DNA of 64,000 nucleotides from Flammulina velutipes (Eukaryota; Basidiomycota; Agaricomycetes; Agaricales; Physalacriaceae), in contig CM022371.1 of the NCBI GenBank assembly GCA_011800155.1, positions 3,348,001 to 3,412,000 on the forward strand, read 5' to 3'. Every line of letters starts with the position of its first letter. Position 1 is the stretch's first letter. Positions 33,701 to 45,380 of this stretch are shown one piece after another. The translations under genes and the position numbers were made by a program. The notes beneath the pieces are model-generated. The model made no database searches and was not told where the DNA came from. It was given only the letters and a program-made list of their open reading frames with translations.

Positions 33701-36700
33701 ATGTAGACAACGAAGCGGCGGGTAACAAACTTCTTGGAGACCTTGCAGCACCGTCTCGTGTTCCTAGGGAGTCGTGAGTTATCTATGAAAACATAATGGA
33801 ATTCAGACTTGCCGCTCGGGCTCTCTGCAGTACCTCTGCAGCAGATGAGCCGGCCTGCTCAGCGTCAATCTAACGATGGTGGTAAGAGAGGTTCGCGCCG
33901 GTGAGTGTATCAAGCCTACCTTGGACTGTTGAGCAGTGGAACGCAGGGTGGCAAGTTCCTATGTCCCTTCAGTAGATGTAGACAAAGAAGGGGTGGGTAA
34001 CAAACTTCTTGGAGACCTTGCAGCACCGTCTCGTGTTCCTAGGGAGTCGTGAGTTATCTATGAAAACATAATGGAATTCAGACTTGCCGCTCGGGCTCTC
34101 TGCAGTACCTCTGCAGCAGATGAGCCGGCCTGCTCAGCGTCAATCTAACGATGGTGGTAAGAGAGGTTCGCGCCGGTGAGTGTATCAAGCCTACCTTGGA
34201 CTGTTGAGCAGTGGAACGCAGGGTGGCAAGTTCCTATGTCCCTTCAGTAGATGTAGACAACGAAGCGGCGGGTAACAAACTTCTTGGAGACCTTGCAGAA
34301 CCCTCTCGTGTTCCTATGGAGTCGTGAGTTATCTATGAAAACATAATGGAATTCAGACTTGCCGCTCGGGTCCTCTGCAGTACCTCTGCAGCAGATGAGC
34401 CGGCCTGCTCAGCGTCAATCTAACGATGGTGGTAAGAGAGGTTCGCGCCGGTGAGTGTATCAAGCCTACCTTGGACTGTTGAGCAGTGGAACGCAGGGTG
34501 GCAAGTTCCTATGTCCCTTCAGTAGATGTATAAGATGAAGAGGTGGGTAACAAACTTCTTGGAGACCTTGCAGCACCCTCTCGTGTTCCTATGGAGTCGT
34601 GAGTTATCTATGAAACATAATGAAATTCAGACTTGCCGCTCGGGCTCTCTGCAGTTCCTCTGCAGCAGATGAGCCGGCCTGCTCAGCGTCAATCTAACGA
34701 TGGTGGTAAGAGAGGTTCGCGCCGGTGAGTGTATCAAGCCTACCTTGGACTGTTGAGCAGTGGAACGCAGGGTGGCAAGTTCCTATGTCCCTTCAGTAGA
34801 TGTAGACAAAGAAGGGATAGGTAACAAACTTCTTGGAGACCTTGCAGCACCGTCTCGTGTTCCTAGGGATTCGTGAGTTATCTATGAAAACATAATGGAA
34901 TTCAGACTTGCCGCTCGGGTCCTCTGCAGTACCTCTGCAGCAGATGAGCCGGCCTGCTCAGCGTCAGTCTAACGATGGTGGTAAGAGAGGTTCGCGCCGG
35001 TGAGTGTATCAAGCCTACCTTGGACTGTTGAGCAGTGGAACGCAGGGTGGCAAGTTCCTATGTCCCTTCAGTAGATGTAGACAAAGAAGGGATAGGTAAC
35101 AAACTTCTTGGAGACCTTGCAGCACCGTCTCGTGTTCCTAGGGAGTCGTGAGTTATCTATGAAAACATAATGGAATTCAGACTTGCCGCTCGGGTCCTCT
35201 GCAGTACCTCTGCAGCAGATGAGCCGGCCTGCTCAGCGTCAATCTAACGATGGTGGTAAGAGAGGTTCGCGCCGGTGAGTGTATCAAGCCTACCTTGGAC
35301 TGTTGAGCAGTGGAACGCAGGGTGGCAAGTTCCTATGTCCCTTCAGTAGATGTAGACAAAGAAGGGATAGGTAACAAACTTCTTGGAGACCTTGCAGCAC
35401 CGTCTCGTGTTCCTAGGGAGTCGTGAGTTATCTATGAAAACATAATGGAATTCAGACTTGCCGCTCGGGTCCTCTGCAGTTCCTCTGCAGCAGATGGGCC
35501 GGCCTGTTCAGCGTCAATCTAACGATGGTGGTAAGAGAGGTTCGCGCCGGTGAGTGTATCAAGCCTACCTTGGACTGTTGAACAGTGGAACGCAGGGTGG
35601 CAAGTTCCTATGTCCCTTCAGTAGATGTAGACAACGAAGCGGTGGGTAACAAACTTCTTGGAGACCTTGCAGCGCCGTCTCGTATTCCTAGGGATTCGTG
35701 AGTTATCTATGAAAACATATTGAGATTCAGACTTGCCGCTCGGGTCCTCTGCAGTTCCTCTGCAGCAGATGGGCCGGCCTGCTCAGCGTCAATCTAGCGA
35801 TGGTGGTAAGAGAGGTTCGCGCCGGTGAGTGTATCAAGCCTACCTTGGACTGTTGAACTGTGGAACGCAGGGTGGCAAGTTCCTATGTCCCTTCAGTAGA
35901 TGTAGACAAAGAAGGGGTGGGTAACAAACTTCTTGGAGACCTTGCAGCGCCGTCTCGTATTCCTAGGGATTCGTGAGTTATCTATGAAAACATATTGAGA
36001 TTCAGACTTGCCGCTCGGGTCCTCTGCAGTTCCTCTGCAGCAGATGGGCCGGCCTGCTCAGCGTCAATCTAGCGATGGTGGTAAGAGAGGTTCGCGCCGG
36101 TGAGTGTATCAAGCCTACCTTGGACTGTTGAACAGTGGAACGCAGGGTGGCAAGTTCCTATGTCCCTTCAGTAGATGTAGACAAAGAAGGGGTGGGTAAC
36201 AAACTTCTTGGAGACCTTGCAGCGCCGTCTCGTATTCCTAGGGATTCGTGAGTTATCTATGAAAACATAATGGAATTCAGACTTGCCGCTCGGGTCCTCT
36301 GCAGTTCCTCTGCAGCAGATGGGCCGGCCTGCTCAGGGTCAATCTAACGATGGTGGTAAGAGAGGTTCGCGCCGGTGAGTGTATCAACCCTACGTTGGAC
36401 TGTTCAAAGGAGGAACGCAGAGTGGCAAGTTCCTATGTCCCTTCAGTAGATGTAGAAGATGAAGAGGTGGGTAACAAACTTCTTGGAGACCTTGCAGCAT
36501 TGCCTCGTGTGCCTAGGGAGTCGTGAGTTATTTATGAAAACACAATGGAATGCCAACTTACCTCCTGAGCACCTTCTAAGTCCTCGCGAGCGCTCTCAAT
36601 TTCTCTGTCTCGATGCCGCTGAAGATAATGATTAGTCCATCATAGTTCGGAAGAAAGTGAATGTGGGTGGTACACACTACCATTCGTTCGAGTTCCTTGC

Positions 36701-37051
36701 ATCGGGCCTCAGCGACCTAATCTACCTGGTCAATCTCCACCATTTAATTATCCTTGATACACGTACGGTTGCCGCCTGAATCCTGTCTTCCGCCACTTTC
36801 AGTCTGATCTTCATCATCGTTTGCCGTTGAAGGAGCTGTCTCCTGTACGCCGGAGTCCAATCCTTTTGTAGCAGGGTTTCGTCTATGTCGAAGTCCATCA
36901 GCGTTTCCTCCTCCGTTGTCCTAACTCTCTGATTTTTGTTTTCGTAAATCGTGGGCAGGTCCCCGCCATAATCAACGGCCTGGACTGTGTTATAAGATTA
37001 TTACTCCGGCGGGGAAATAACACTCACTCGTCGTTTGTGATTTCGTTCCAT
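30752..37051 (-). CDS. Long coiled-coil protein with tandem-repeat core
   Basis: From ATG 37,051 the chain reads MERNHKRR, then DYGGDLPTIYENKNQRVRTT, a helical lead-in, 12 tandem coiled-coil repeats (33.2-36.5 kb), and diverged repeats (LTKLRLTVQQLDHDK). More coiled coil follows (STQQRTQALQAEITELQTSL), then SANRREKSKSPKSRKRPAGR and an acidic stretch. The C-terminal domain contains DTFNDLMGISNLKDAPFQV, SVVEQ-like helices and VWRYIMDLLLMLTDDGHSSD, LPWRRSIENILTLVDAARS and GFPLELVDKKWLEDAGD, ending TGA at 30,752. The C-terminal domain resembles an Agaricomycetes orphan family by memory; no function can be assigned. More than 45 short exons are implied. Its first exons resemble those of the coiled-coil gene at 45,381. 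Confidence 0.65.
33177..36474 (-). repeat. 12-unit, ~275-bp tandem array of mini-exons and introns
   Basis: Unit starts (caaacttcttggag on the plus strand) recur every 274-277 bp from 33,177 to 36,475. On the minus strand each unit holds exons of 39, 57 and 33 nt, 129 nt in all (43 residues), so frame is kept from unit to unit. They encode ELATLRSTAQQSK, IDAEQAGSSAAEVLQRARA and EHETVLQGLQE. The 57-nt exon is followed by gcaagtctg, a GC-AG donor, in every unit. About half the units have gtac and half gaac near the middle of that exon (VLQRA versus ELQRT). A diverged 13th exon set precedes the array and a diverged unit follows it. Confidence 0.85.
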
Positions 37052-37252
37052 CGCGATCGGTAGGGAATATTTTGTTCGAGGCGGTGACTCTTTTAAGATT
37101 GGGCAAACAAAGGACGGGGTGAGGTGGCTCTTTTAAGATTGGGAAAACAAAGGACGTGGTTCTGGAAACAATCGCCTTTGTCCCAGGAAGATGATCATGA
37201 CGGATCCGAAGCTTGTAACCGCTCGCAACGAACCAACACCTGCTGTAAAAGC

Positions 37253-37520
37253 CACAAAGAGCTTTGGAGAGACAAAGGAAGTCGGATGGGAAACCCATTT
37301 GACAGGGCAACCATTGGGCGGTGACCGTTGGCGATAGCGATTTATATTAGAGCTGCTATCGCAGACTCCAGGATGCGCATTCGCCCATCCAAAGCTAAGC
37401 TCCCATAGCTCGGCGACAATAAGTCCAGCATGAAAAAGGATAGGTAGATGGACGTAGCCTGTAGGAAGGATCGGAACGTTAACAGTAATACGAACACCGA
37501 GTACCCGGACCGGGACCGGC
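37253..37520 (-). repeat. Region R copy 7, diverged
   Basis: R core in minus orientation (acaaagagctttggagag, atttatattagagctgctat, gcgcattcgcccatccaaag) with several small insertions. It lies ~200 bp upstream of the long coiled-coil gene; whether it drives that gene is unclear. Confidence 0.75.
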
Positions 37521-38149
37521 ATTTCCACTTTCTCTGATAGAATTTCTACTCCCTCCTCCTCATGGGCGATGATAAGTAGAACACGGATATATCTTCCCTT
37601 GCAATCGCAAATGAATTCGTTCAGCGATAGCTGGCGATTTTATCACGCTTCTTGTCAATGCAACTACTAGTAGACAGGTATTTCTTTGTGGCCACTAGCT
37701 TCCGAATTCCTTTGACCTCTTATCCATACCGAACTCAATTTCACTTCATCGCCACGAGGCAATAGAAACAAAGGAAGGACCTCCCCGATGTCTTCGTCTT
37801 TGGAGCCAAGTCGATGAACACGAAGATAACATTCCTTTGCAACTTCAATTGTCTCCCGGTTGATGTCTACCTTTCAGCCTACCATCCAATCTGTCATTGT
37901 AGAGGCGCCGTTGCAAACCAGTTCCATCCCTTTTTTTTACCACTGAAAATTTCTGGCTATCATGCAGGCTTTGATGTCCCTTTATGATGTCCTTTATCTT
38001 TTTCATTTTCTAGACCCGTGCGTTTGGGAGACGACAAGCCCTGTTTCTTTGGATAGATCGTCCTTTCATTTTTCTTGGCAATAATTAGTATTTATTCATG
38101 CTTGTCGCACAGTCTTTTCACCTTCTAGTCTTACAATTTCCTGTCTTCC
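37521..38149 (+). other. Remnant of SPRR upstream region, then transposon flank
   Basis: 37,545-37,800 matches, with substitutions, the sequence between R and the SPRR start at 19.88-20.18 kb (gatagctggcgattt, gacaggtatttctttgtg, cgaggcaatagaaacaaagg). The SPRR coding exons are absent; the match stops near 37,800, before the transposase gene. Confidence 0.6.
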
Positions 38150-41100
38150 ATGCCAGAACGTCGGCGTCAGATTGTCGACGCGACCGCGCATATACAACCT
38201 GCTCGACGTCCTATCTCTAGTGTCGGTCTAAATCTCTATTCCAGTCCCCGTGCTCTTTACACCAGCGAGCATAATGAAGAACTGTTAGGAGATTTGATTT
38301 CGTCCGGTCCTTCCTACGATGCCGATACCCAAGGCGCAGTCCAACTGGAGCACACAGACATCTCTAATCTCCTGCAACGGTTGGTTGCACCTACCATTTC
38401 TCCTATCAATCCGGCGAAGGCAGATAGACAAACAAAATATGAAGCGACCACGTATAATGTCGTATGTACGCTTCTGATCGAGTATTTCCTCACTAAGAGT
38501 TGTATAGTGCCACAACCTCAATATCAGTCCTGCCATTTCTACAAAGGCTGCCAACGCAAGCCACTCCAGTCTAACTACTGCCTTGAAGAAGATCTCGTCG
38601 CTCACATCTTCGATCACTCTGCTACCAGCTATGACATCTTTATCCCCTGGCGAAAGAGGAGAAAGGCTACGTGTAGCAGCTTCTCGGGCAAACGACATAA
38701 AGAAGATGGTCTCAACGCAAAATCGCGAAGACGTTGCAGACCTTCGTTTGACGGTCGAAACTGCCGTTGAGTCATTTGATAGGGTTCACGAGAGCATCGA
38801 GCGTTCACAAGAACTCCCCCTCTTCGTTGATAACAGTGCGTTACTAGCTGCTTGGATTGAGAGTATTTTCTGACTCAGAGTGCCGCAGGAGATTACGCAG
38901 AATCACCGCCTCTTAGCAATTGTCCCGAACCAGTCCAGATAGCCGCCGCTCTAGGACTTGTCGGGCGGTACTTTGCTCGTGCAGCTCGCAGCTACCTGGA
39001 TTTTTTGATGCGATCCTTCAAAATCTTTGGGGAGTGTCTCGTCGGACCCGAACCTTCTCCATCGCAAGCACTGGCATTAGATTGTATTCCGAAGACCTAC
39101 GAAGCTGTCGAGCATATGTTGCGCCTCGAAATCAAGTCCATCCCCTATGCGACGTGTCCACACTGTCATCTTCTCTATAAGCCCGAGTATCGCGCCGGTT
39201 CGTCTCTCCCCATTTATCCTCCGATCTGCAACAACACGGAGTTTTCGTCTTCACCTTGCGCCACACCACTTACTCTGGACGGAAAACCCATCAAGCTCTT
39301 CGAATACTATCCTTATCCACTATGGCTATCTCATTTCGCAGCTTTACCAGAAGTTGCCCAGTGGTGTGAAGAGTTCTTTCAGAATGCTTCGAGGGAGGAA
39401 CCGGAAGAAAAACAGGATTTCGTCGATGGGTCATTCATTCGCCGATTTCAGTGCCCTGCTGGAAAACCTTTCTTACAAGCTCGTGGTGCTGAGGGGCGTT
39501 ATTTCCATTCCTTGAACGTCGATTTCTTCAACATCGAAGGGAATCACCTCCGTGGTCCAACGCGGTCCATGGGAATTATCTCTTTGCTCACGTACAACAT
39601 CCCTGGTTCGCACCGCGACGATCCTCCCTATGTTTACGTCGCCGGCCTCATACCCGGGATCTCTGAACCCAGTGCAATTCTCGCTCGTCTTCGCCATTAT
39701 CTGTCACCACTGATGGAGGACCTCAGAACAGCCTACGTGCGTGGTATCTGGATTGCCACCCTCCCATCGGCCTTGGAAGGGCAATTATGCAGGTCCGCTC
39801 TGATGACTGCCGTTTGTGATGCTAAAGCAGCCCGTAGTGCGGGCGGCTTTCAAGATGTCACCAGCAACTTTCTTTGCGTTCAATGTGAACTTGAGGGCCA
39901 ATCTCACATACTTTCCACCGATTGCAAACTCTTTCATCCGTCAGACCACAAAAAAATGCGACTACGAGCTGAGACCTGGATTATGCAAGAGTCTGAGGCG
40001 GATGCAAAGGCATACACAACGAGGACGGGCTCTAGGGCATCTGCGTTTTGGATCCTTCCGTACTGGAACCCTGTTGAACAACTTGTAGTGGATGCCATGC
40101 ATGCCTTTACTCGTCTTTCCTTATGTTTCTCCCTGCAAGCCCTACGTTTGGACGCCCAAAAAGATGGAAAGGAGCCTCGTAAGAAAGCCGTCAAAGGGCG
40201 CGCCCCGATCGCGTTTGTCTACCCTTTTGAAACTCCTAAAACGGCAGTTCCAGATGAAGAATCACGATTCTCCCGTTCTCAGCATATGGATGTTGAAGTC
40301 GAATATGAGGAAGGCGCGTTGATGGATATCGATGGCGAGGATGAAGAATACGCTGAAGATGACATGGACGCACTCAATCTGGCCCCTACCAGCGAACGCC
40401 CGGCTATCTCTCCTTCGGATGAAGCCCTACGGATCCAACGGCTACATGGCTTGACAACTTCGAAAAAAGGGGTTACGGTACGGCAAGTATTGGATGTACA
40501 TGTAGTTCTTATGGCTGGCATCGACGCTGATGCCCTCACCGATCCTTGGGCGAAGCTACAAAAGACGTTGGCAAGTAAACCTCACAACGCCTTGAAGTAT
40601 GTGTGCGCCGACCTCAATTGTTTTCCAATGGGCGCCGGGCGCGAAGTCAGTCGTGAAAAATGTGCAAATCAACTTGTTTCATGGGTCAGTCGGTTTTTTC
40701 AAAGGTCAATTCTCTTCTGACTTGTCTTTTTATTTTCCCAGCGCAGAACAATGCCTCTCCCTTCTTTGAAGTGGGTTGACTTCTCTAGCGTCGAAGCCAG
40801 ACAACGGATTCAAAAAGCCATAGCTGAGGTCATTACTCCCTCATGGATTGGAAGCATTCCGCGCGATTTTGGACACGCATCAGCAGGCACTATGAAGGCA
40901 TATCAGTGGCGTCTATTATGGACGATTCACATTCCCCTCGCGCTCGTCAGTCTATGGAGCCCATCCAGCCCGACTTGCCAAGGTGATATAGCCGTAGACC
41001 CTCGCCTCTTAAAGACTGTTATGCACTTTGCTGCAACTGCAACCCTGCTTCACAAATACAAATCGACCCCCGCACGATGCTCCCGGTTGCGCTTTCATCT

Positions 41101-41933
41101 CAAATCTCACATAGACGGTCTCAAAGTTTTGTTCCCTGGTGTGGGGGTACCAACCTACCATCTCGCGATGCACATCCCCGATTTCATCCCCCTGTTTGGG
41201 CCACCGCGCAACTGGTGGTGTTATCCCTTTGAAAGGATTATAGGAAAGCTTCAACGTATGAAGCATAATCACAGATACGGTGTGTTTCCATTCTCATCTA
41301 TACCATTCTTCTTTGTCACACAGAGCAGGGCAATTGGAAAGAACTCTACTCAGAACGTGGTACAGGGCGTCTATATTCCGGCAGTGGCTCTCACGCTTGG
41401 ACGCACCGGCTTTCGTGCAGATGGTTGCAAAGTCATTCCAGCGTTTCTACGGAAACAAGCATGTAGATGATGATTCTGCCGGAATTTTCGTCAAGCCTCC
41501 CCCGTCAAGCATGGTAAAGAGCATTCTGACTTTGACTAATTCAGACGCCATCCTATGCTCCGTTCGCGTAGCCAAAGATGGCAAGTTCTTCACCATCCCG
41601 TCAACTCATCTTGGCAACAGCCTGGTAATGATCGCGGAGGGACAAAACTCTAGATATCCCGCACAGATCCAGTCTATCTTTGTAAAGTCAAAGGATGGGC
41701 CTATCTACCTTGCTGTCACTCGTCTGCTATCTCTACACCGTGGACTGAAGGACCCGTTCTCGCTCTTCACCGATGTCGAAGCAAAGGCTTATGGCATCTA
41801 CAGCTCCTCGTTAGAGGTAGTTGCGTTAACTTCAATCGCGGGACACTATGCTCGTTGGAATGTAACTGATGAGATATGTTTTGTTGTGGACCTTACTCAA
41901 GTACGCCATCTAACATTTTTTGTGGGGACTTAA
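38150..41933 (+). mobile_element. CACTA/EnSpm (Tnp2-like) transposase gene
   Basis: N-terminal exon 38,150-38,463 (MPERRRQIVDATAHIQPARR), linker exons to ~38,870, then a long open frame to ~40,720. Diagnostic blocks include HSLNVDFFNIEGNHLRGPTR, YVAGLIPGISEPSAILARL, FWILPYWNPVEQLVVDAMHA, LPSWIGSIPRDFGHA-like SWIGSIPRDFGHASAGTMKA, YQWRLLWTIHIPLALVSLW and RNWWCYPFERIIGKLQR. After an intron the frame resumes with GQLERTLLRTWYRASIFRQW. This matches the layout of Tnp2-type transposases that are abundant in mushrooms. Clear terminal inverted repeats or target duplications were not identified. The main frame is open, so it may be recently active, although the exon joins near 38.5-38.9 kb and 40.7 kb are not proven. 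Confidence 0.8.
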
Positions 41934-42245
41934 CTGACGTGTTTACAGGATTAGAGATGGCCAGAATATCTCTGGAATGACATGCGCTACAAAGCCCACT
42001 CGTTACTCTGGTATGAATGGACATATGGAAGTCAAAAGATATAAAGGAAAAAAGGAAGGCTTATTGGGACCACAGACCGTCACTACCTACCTACCTACCT
42101 ACCATGTATAGCAGTCCGGCCAGCAATGGGATCTCCTCTTTCCCGATAGCCCGAGTCCGTATAAGGTAAGGGCAGACTGCATCCTGAGGCCTGAGGGGTA
42201 AGCCAAATTAGTGCTCCAAAGCACCGTTATGCCGTCAAAAGTCCC
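41934..42245. other. Transposon 3' flank with ctac microsatellite
   Basis: Includes about five tandem ctac/ctacc units near 42,083-42,105. No gene. Ends at the second copy of the 2.2-kb direct repeat. Confidence 0.5.
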
Positions 42246-44474
42246 CCGCGAAATGCGAAGAGCAAGCACCACGCATAATTGATTCACTGCTACAGTACGT
42301 ACATTGAGACCTACCAACTATGTACCATATCTATCCGCTACATATTCGCCACATATTCACTGTGTTTACGTTTTGTGTTCATATGCGTTGTACATCAATA
42401 CATTTCCCAGTCGTCGTTCACCGTGCTTTCCACTCCCCTTTTCTGCCCCACCTCGATTTCGCCTGCACCTTGATACGCCACGTAAAAGTTGTTGACGGTT
42501 GGCCGGGGCTTGCGGCTGAAGTGCGCCATATAATCCCAACTCTCCACAGGACATCGTGCATGATTGCCGTCTTTACTATGGAAGCAATGCGCCGTCCAGC
42601 ACAGGTTGCCTTGCTGGTCGAACGCGCGGAGGGTGCGATGCACGTGCGAGTCATCGGGAAGGCGGCTGGATTTCAAGTTGGCAAGTATATAGAAAACAAG
42701 ATAGAACAACTTACACGATATACCACGTCGGAGGAATGAACCCCAACTCGGACAGAAGACGAGGCGCTTGTTGCGCGACGCAAGCCGATACCCAGCCGAT
42801 ATGGGCATTCAGCCAGTTCGCCCGAAATGTGGCGTTCATAGGCGCGTTCTTGGCATAGCGTTGGATGATGTAGACGTCGATGGTCTCTATCTCCATCCTA
42901 CAGAGATTAGTCGTCCGCAAGAGACTTGGCGAAGGCTTACCTTTATGGCTGCAGTGGAAGGATAAGTACGCTTGGTAGCGAATTCGCAAAGTGCTAAGGT
43001 CGCGATTCGACCTGGGTTGGGGATGGTCGGGATAGCCTGAAGATCAAAGAAAACAGAACACGTACTTTGAATATAGTAGTAGCGAACCACCACGCAAAGT
43101 GGTAAGTGCCGATTGGACCCAAGTCTAAAAATGGGCGGGATGGCTTGAATGGGAAATGGAACGCGTACTGAGCAGCGGGCGACCTCGTTTGAGTCGGAGA
43201 GAAAGAGGGCTGGGTGGTCGGTTGGGCGCTTCGACCCAACTTCAATCTGCCCCAGCGGCTACAAGAGTACGATGAAGGCTCGAGTACGTATCGGAAGTGT
43301 GAAGTCTAACAAAAGTAGAGTGTGTAGTCTGCGTAGGCGAGAGATTCGGGATGGCCGAATGCGGACATGGTAGCGCTGTGCGGTGTGGGCGGTGGTCCAC
43401 TAATCACGACGGAACGCTCGGGCAGCGACTTGGTGCAGTTGAGCGCAGTGGCAAGGCAGGTCAGGTATATAGCATTGCAACACTATCGTCCATAATGTAT
43501 ATCGAGGATGAAGAAAGGCTTGAGTTTTCGTATATGTCCATAACCACGAATAATAACCTGGCGATATGGGTTAGCACGTCGACGAGGCATCGCATACAAG
43601 TACTGACTACGCTCTGCCCTACTTCCCTAGCGTAAGATTGCTAGCCACAGACAACTTTGACAGAGGCTCGTTAACGGCAGGTCGAAAATTGGATGTCACT
43701 CGGAGGAAGGTCAAAAGAGATGTGTGCATCAAAGGTATTTACAAACAGATTGCCAGCTGGCATGCAATGTTACTCGTCGCAACGGGATCAAAGTATATAA
43801 CTCGCAGCCTGAACAGAATATCAGTTTGGAGTGGACATTATGAAAGTAAGATTTTGGAACCTACGTCGAGAGCAATGGATTCTTGATCTCCCCCAAGAAC
43901 GAATTCCTCCAGAATGCAAGAGACGGAGGCTATCCGACCAAGCCGTCAATGTTCTATGTTGGAAATCCGTCGAGTACTTATTCAACAAAGATACCGTCCT
44001 GCACAAAGTAATTGTGTTAGAACGCGAAAATATCACAAAGCTCACTCACGAAACCATTCTTTTTTACGGGTAAGTCATTGGGCGGTGACGGGCGATGAAT
44101 GGTGTTGACGATGGAGTAGTGTTTGAAGAGACCACCAGCTATCGCTGAACGAGTCCTCTGCAGTTGCAAAGGAGTGTTATTTTCGTTTCCGTGTTCATCG
44201 ACGTTGTGAGGAGAAAGTGGAAATGCCGGCCCGGCTATGTCCGGTACTCAGCTCCGTTCAATCTACTGTTCCTTCCAACGTCCACTCACTTATTCTTTTA
44301 CTATGCTTGACTTGTTTCTTGTCGCCCGATCTACGGGAGCTTTGGATGGGCGAATGCGCATCCTGGAGTCTGCGATAGCAGCTCTAATCTAAATTGCTGT
44401 CGCCACCGGTCACCGCCCAATCATCGCCCCGTCAAATGGGTTTCCTTTGTTCGTGAGTTTCTTGGAAGCTCTTT
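42246..44474 (+). repeat. Long direct repeat, copy 2 (2.2 kb)
   Basis: Matches 9,981-12,209 (offset 32,265). From 44,014 it overlaps the left 910-bp TIR, and from 43,842 it overlaps the large inverted-repeat arm, so the same segment takes part in three different duplications. Confidence 0.93.
42395..43368 (-). CDS. Uncharacterised protein, duplicated (copy 2)
   Basis: Same sequence as 10,130-11,103, including the in-frame TAG after 20 codons (43,306-43,308). Exon chain, conserved blocks (ANWLNAHIGWVSACVAQQAP, NLCWTAHCFHSKDGNHARC) and stop are described there. Whether one or both copies are expressed cannot be told. Confidence 0.5.
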
Positions 44475-44924
44475 GTGACCTTTCTATATCCAAACGGAAC
44501 ATCCAGACATGTTTCAGACCTTCTCAATTCCGTGCCAATGCGTCCAGTCGTGGGCGATTGTTGCGCCAGGTATGCTTCGTACTCAACTTGAACTCAACTG
44601 GTCATTTACAACTGTTTCAGGCCTTGACGGCCCCTTCAATGTCTGTGATTTGGAAACAGGACGTGAGTAACATGGATTATACGAGTTGCATTCGTACTAC
44701 GTCACAGCTTGCCTGGCCTGCTCAAAGGGATGTGGGACCAACGCCAACCTGTATGAGGCATTCAGTACGTTGACCTTCTGCTGCGCTGAAGCGCGCTTAG
44801 GCTACCTCCATGTATGTCTGTTCCGACCTGCTCATAATCTCCTTCTCAATCTTCTCGCAGTACGGCGAATCCTCTTCTTGCCTCATGGTCTTCGCTATCG
44901 CTACCGTACGCAGCAGTACAGTAC
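44014..44924 (+). repeat. ~910-bp terminal inverted repeat, left end of unit 1
   Basis: Pairs with 49,145-50,055 (sum 94,069). Contains region R (44,226-44,474), a WD40 gene 5' fragment and the segment translating as ACSKGCGTNANLYEAF. Similarity continues at a lower level beyond the outer edge. No target-site duplication was identified. Confidence 0.88.
44507..44663 (+). pseudogene. WD40 gene 5' fragment inside the TIR
   Basis: Damaged exon 1, an intron ending ctgtttcag, and exon 2 reading GLDGPFNVCDLETGR. Close to the fragment at 13.25-13.4 kb and to exon 1-2 of the intact WD40 gene at 16.2-16.37 kb. Further copies lie in the other three TIRs (49.4-49.6, 58.28-58.44 and 63.18-63.34 kb). Confidence 0.65.
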
Positions 44925-45056
44925 AAAGTGTATGATATATATGCGCATTGCCTTTTCGTTCTGTTTTCTACCTCAAAGCTTTCGACCTCGCATCTGTTCG
45001 TCTTGATCTTGCATCACATGAAGTACTGTACGCAACCACCATTCTTGTCTCCGAGT

Positions 45057-45136
45057 CTTATGAGAGCTTTGGATGGTCGAATGCGCATCCTAATGTTTGC
45101 GATAGCAGCAGTGCATTCATTGTCACCTCCTAATGG
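45057..45136 (+). repeat. Region R core, small diverged copy
   Basis: gagctttggatggtcgaatg, gcgcatcctaatgtttgcg and gatagcagca match the R core with several changes; inverted copy at 62,706-62,785. Confidence 0.6.
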
Positions 45137-45380
45137 TAAGATGGTGATTACTTACCTTGGTTGATAACTTTTTCACAGCCTTTGTTGATGAATCTCACAT
45201 TCAAAGTTCTTTGTAGTCTTTCAACGTGTTTAAACGAAGGCCTCCGTCTTTAGATCGAGACAAAGGCAGATTGGCACGCTTAGGAACAAAATAAAGACGC
45301 ATTTCGTCCTCCTTTGTTTACCTGATCTTTAAGAACGACAAGTCTTCCTGTCAAGCCCATCTTCCTATCGAACCGAACGG

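Noticed and set aside
33177..36474. Regular ~275-bp repeats as a CRISPR array or satellite DNA
   Set aside because: Units are far too long and have no short repeat/unique spacer structure. They encode in-frame coiled-coil mini-exons of a eukaryotic gene.
42080..42110. ctac repeat as a CACTA terminal sequence
   Set aside because: It is a simple tetranucleotide repeat; no matching inverted end could be found upstream of the transposase.
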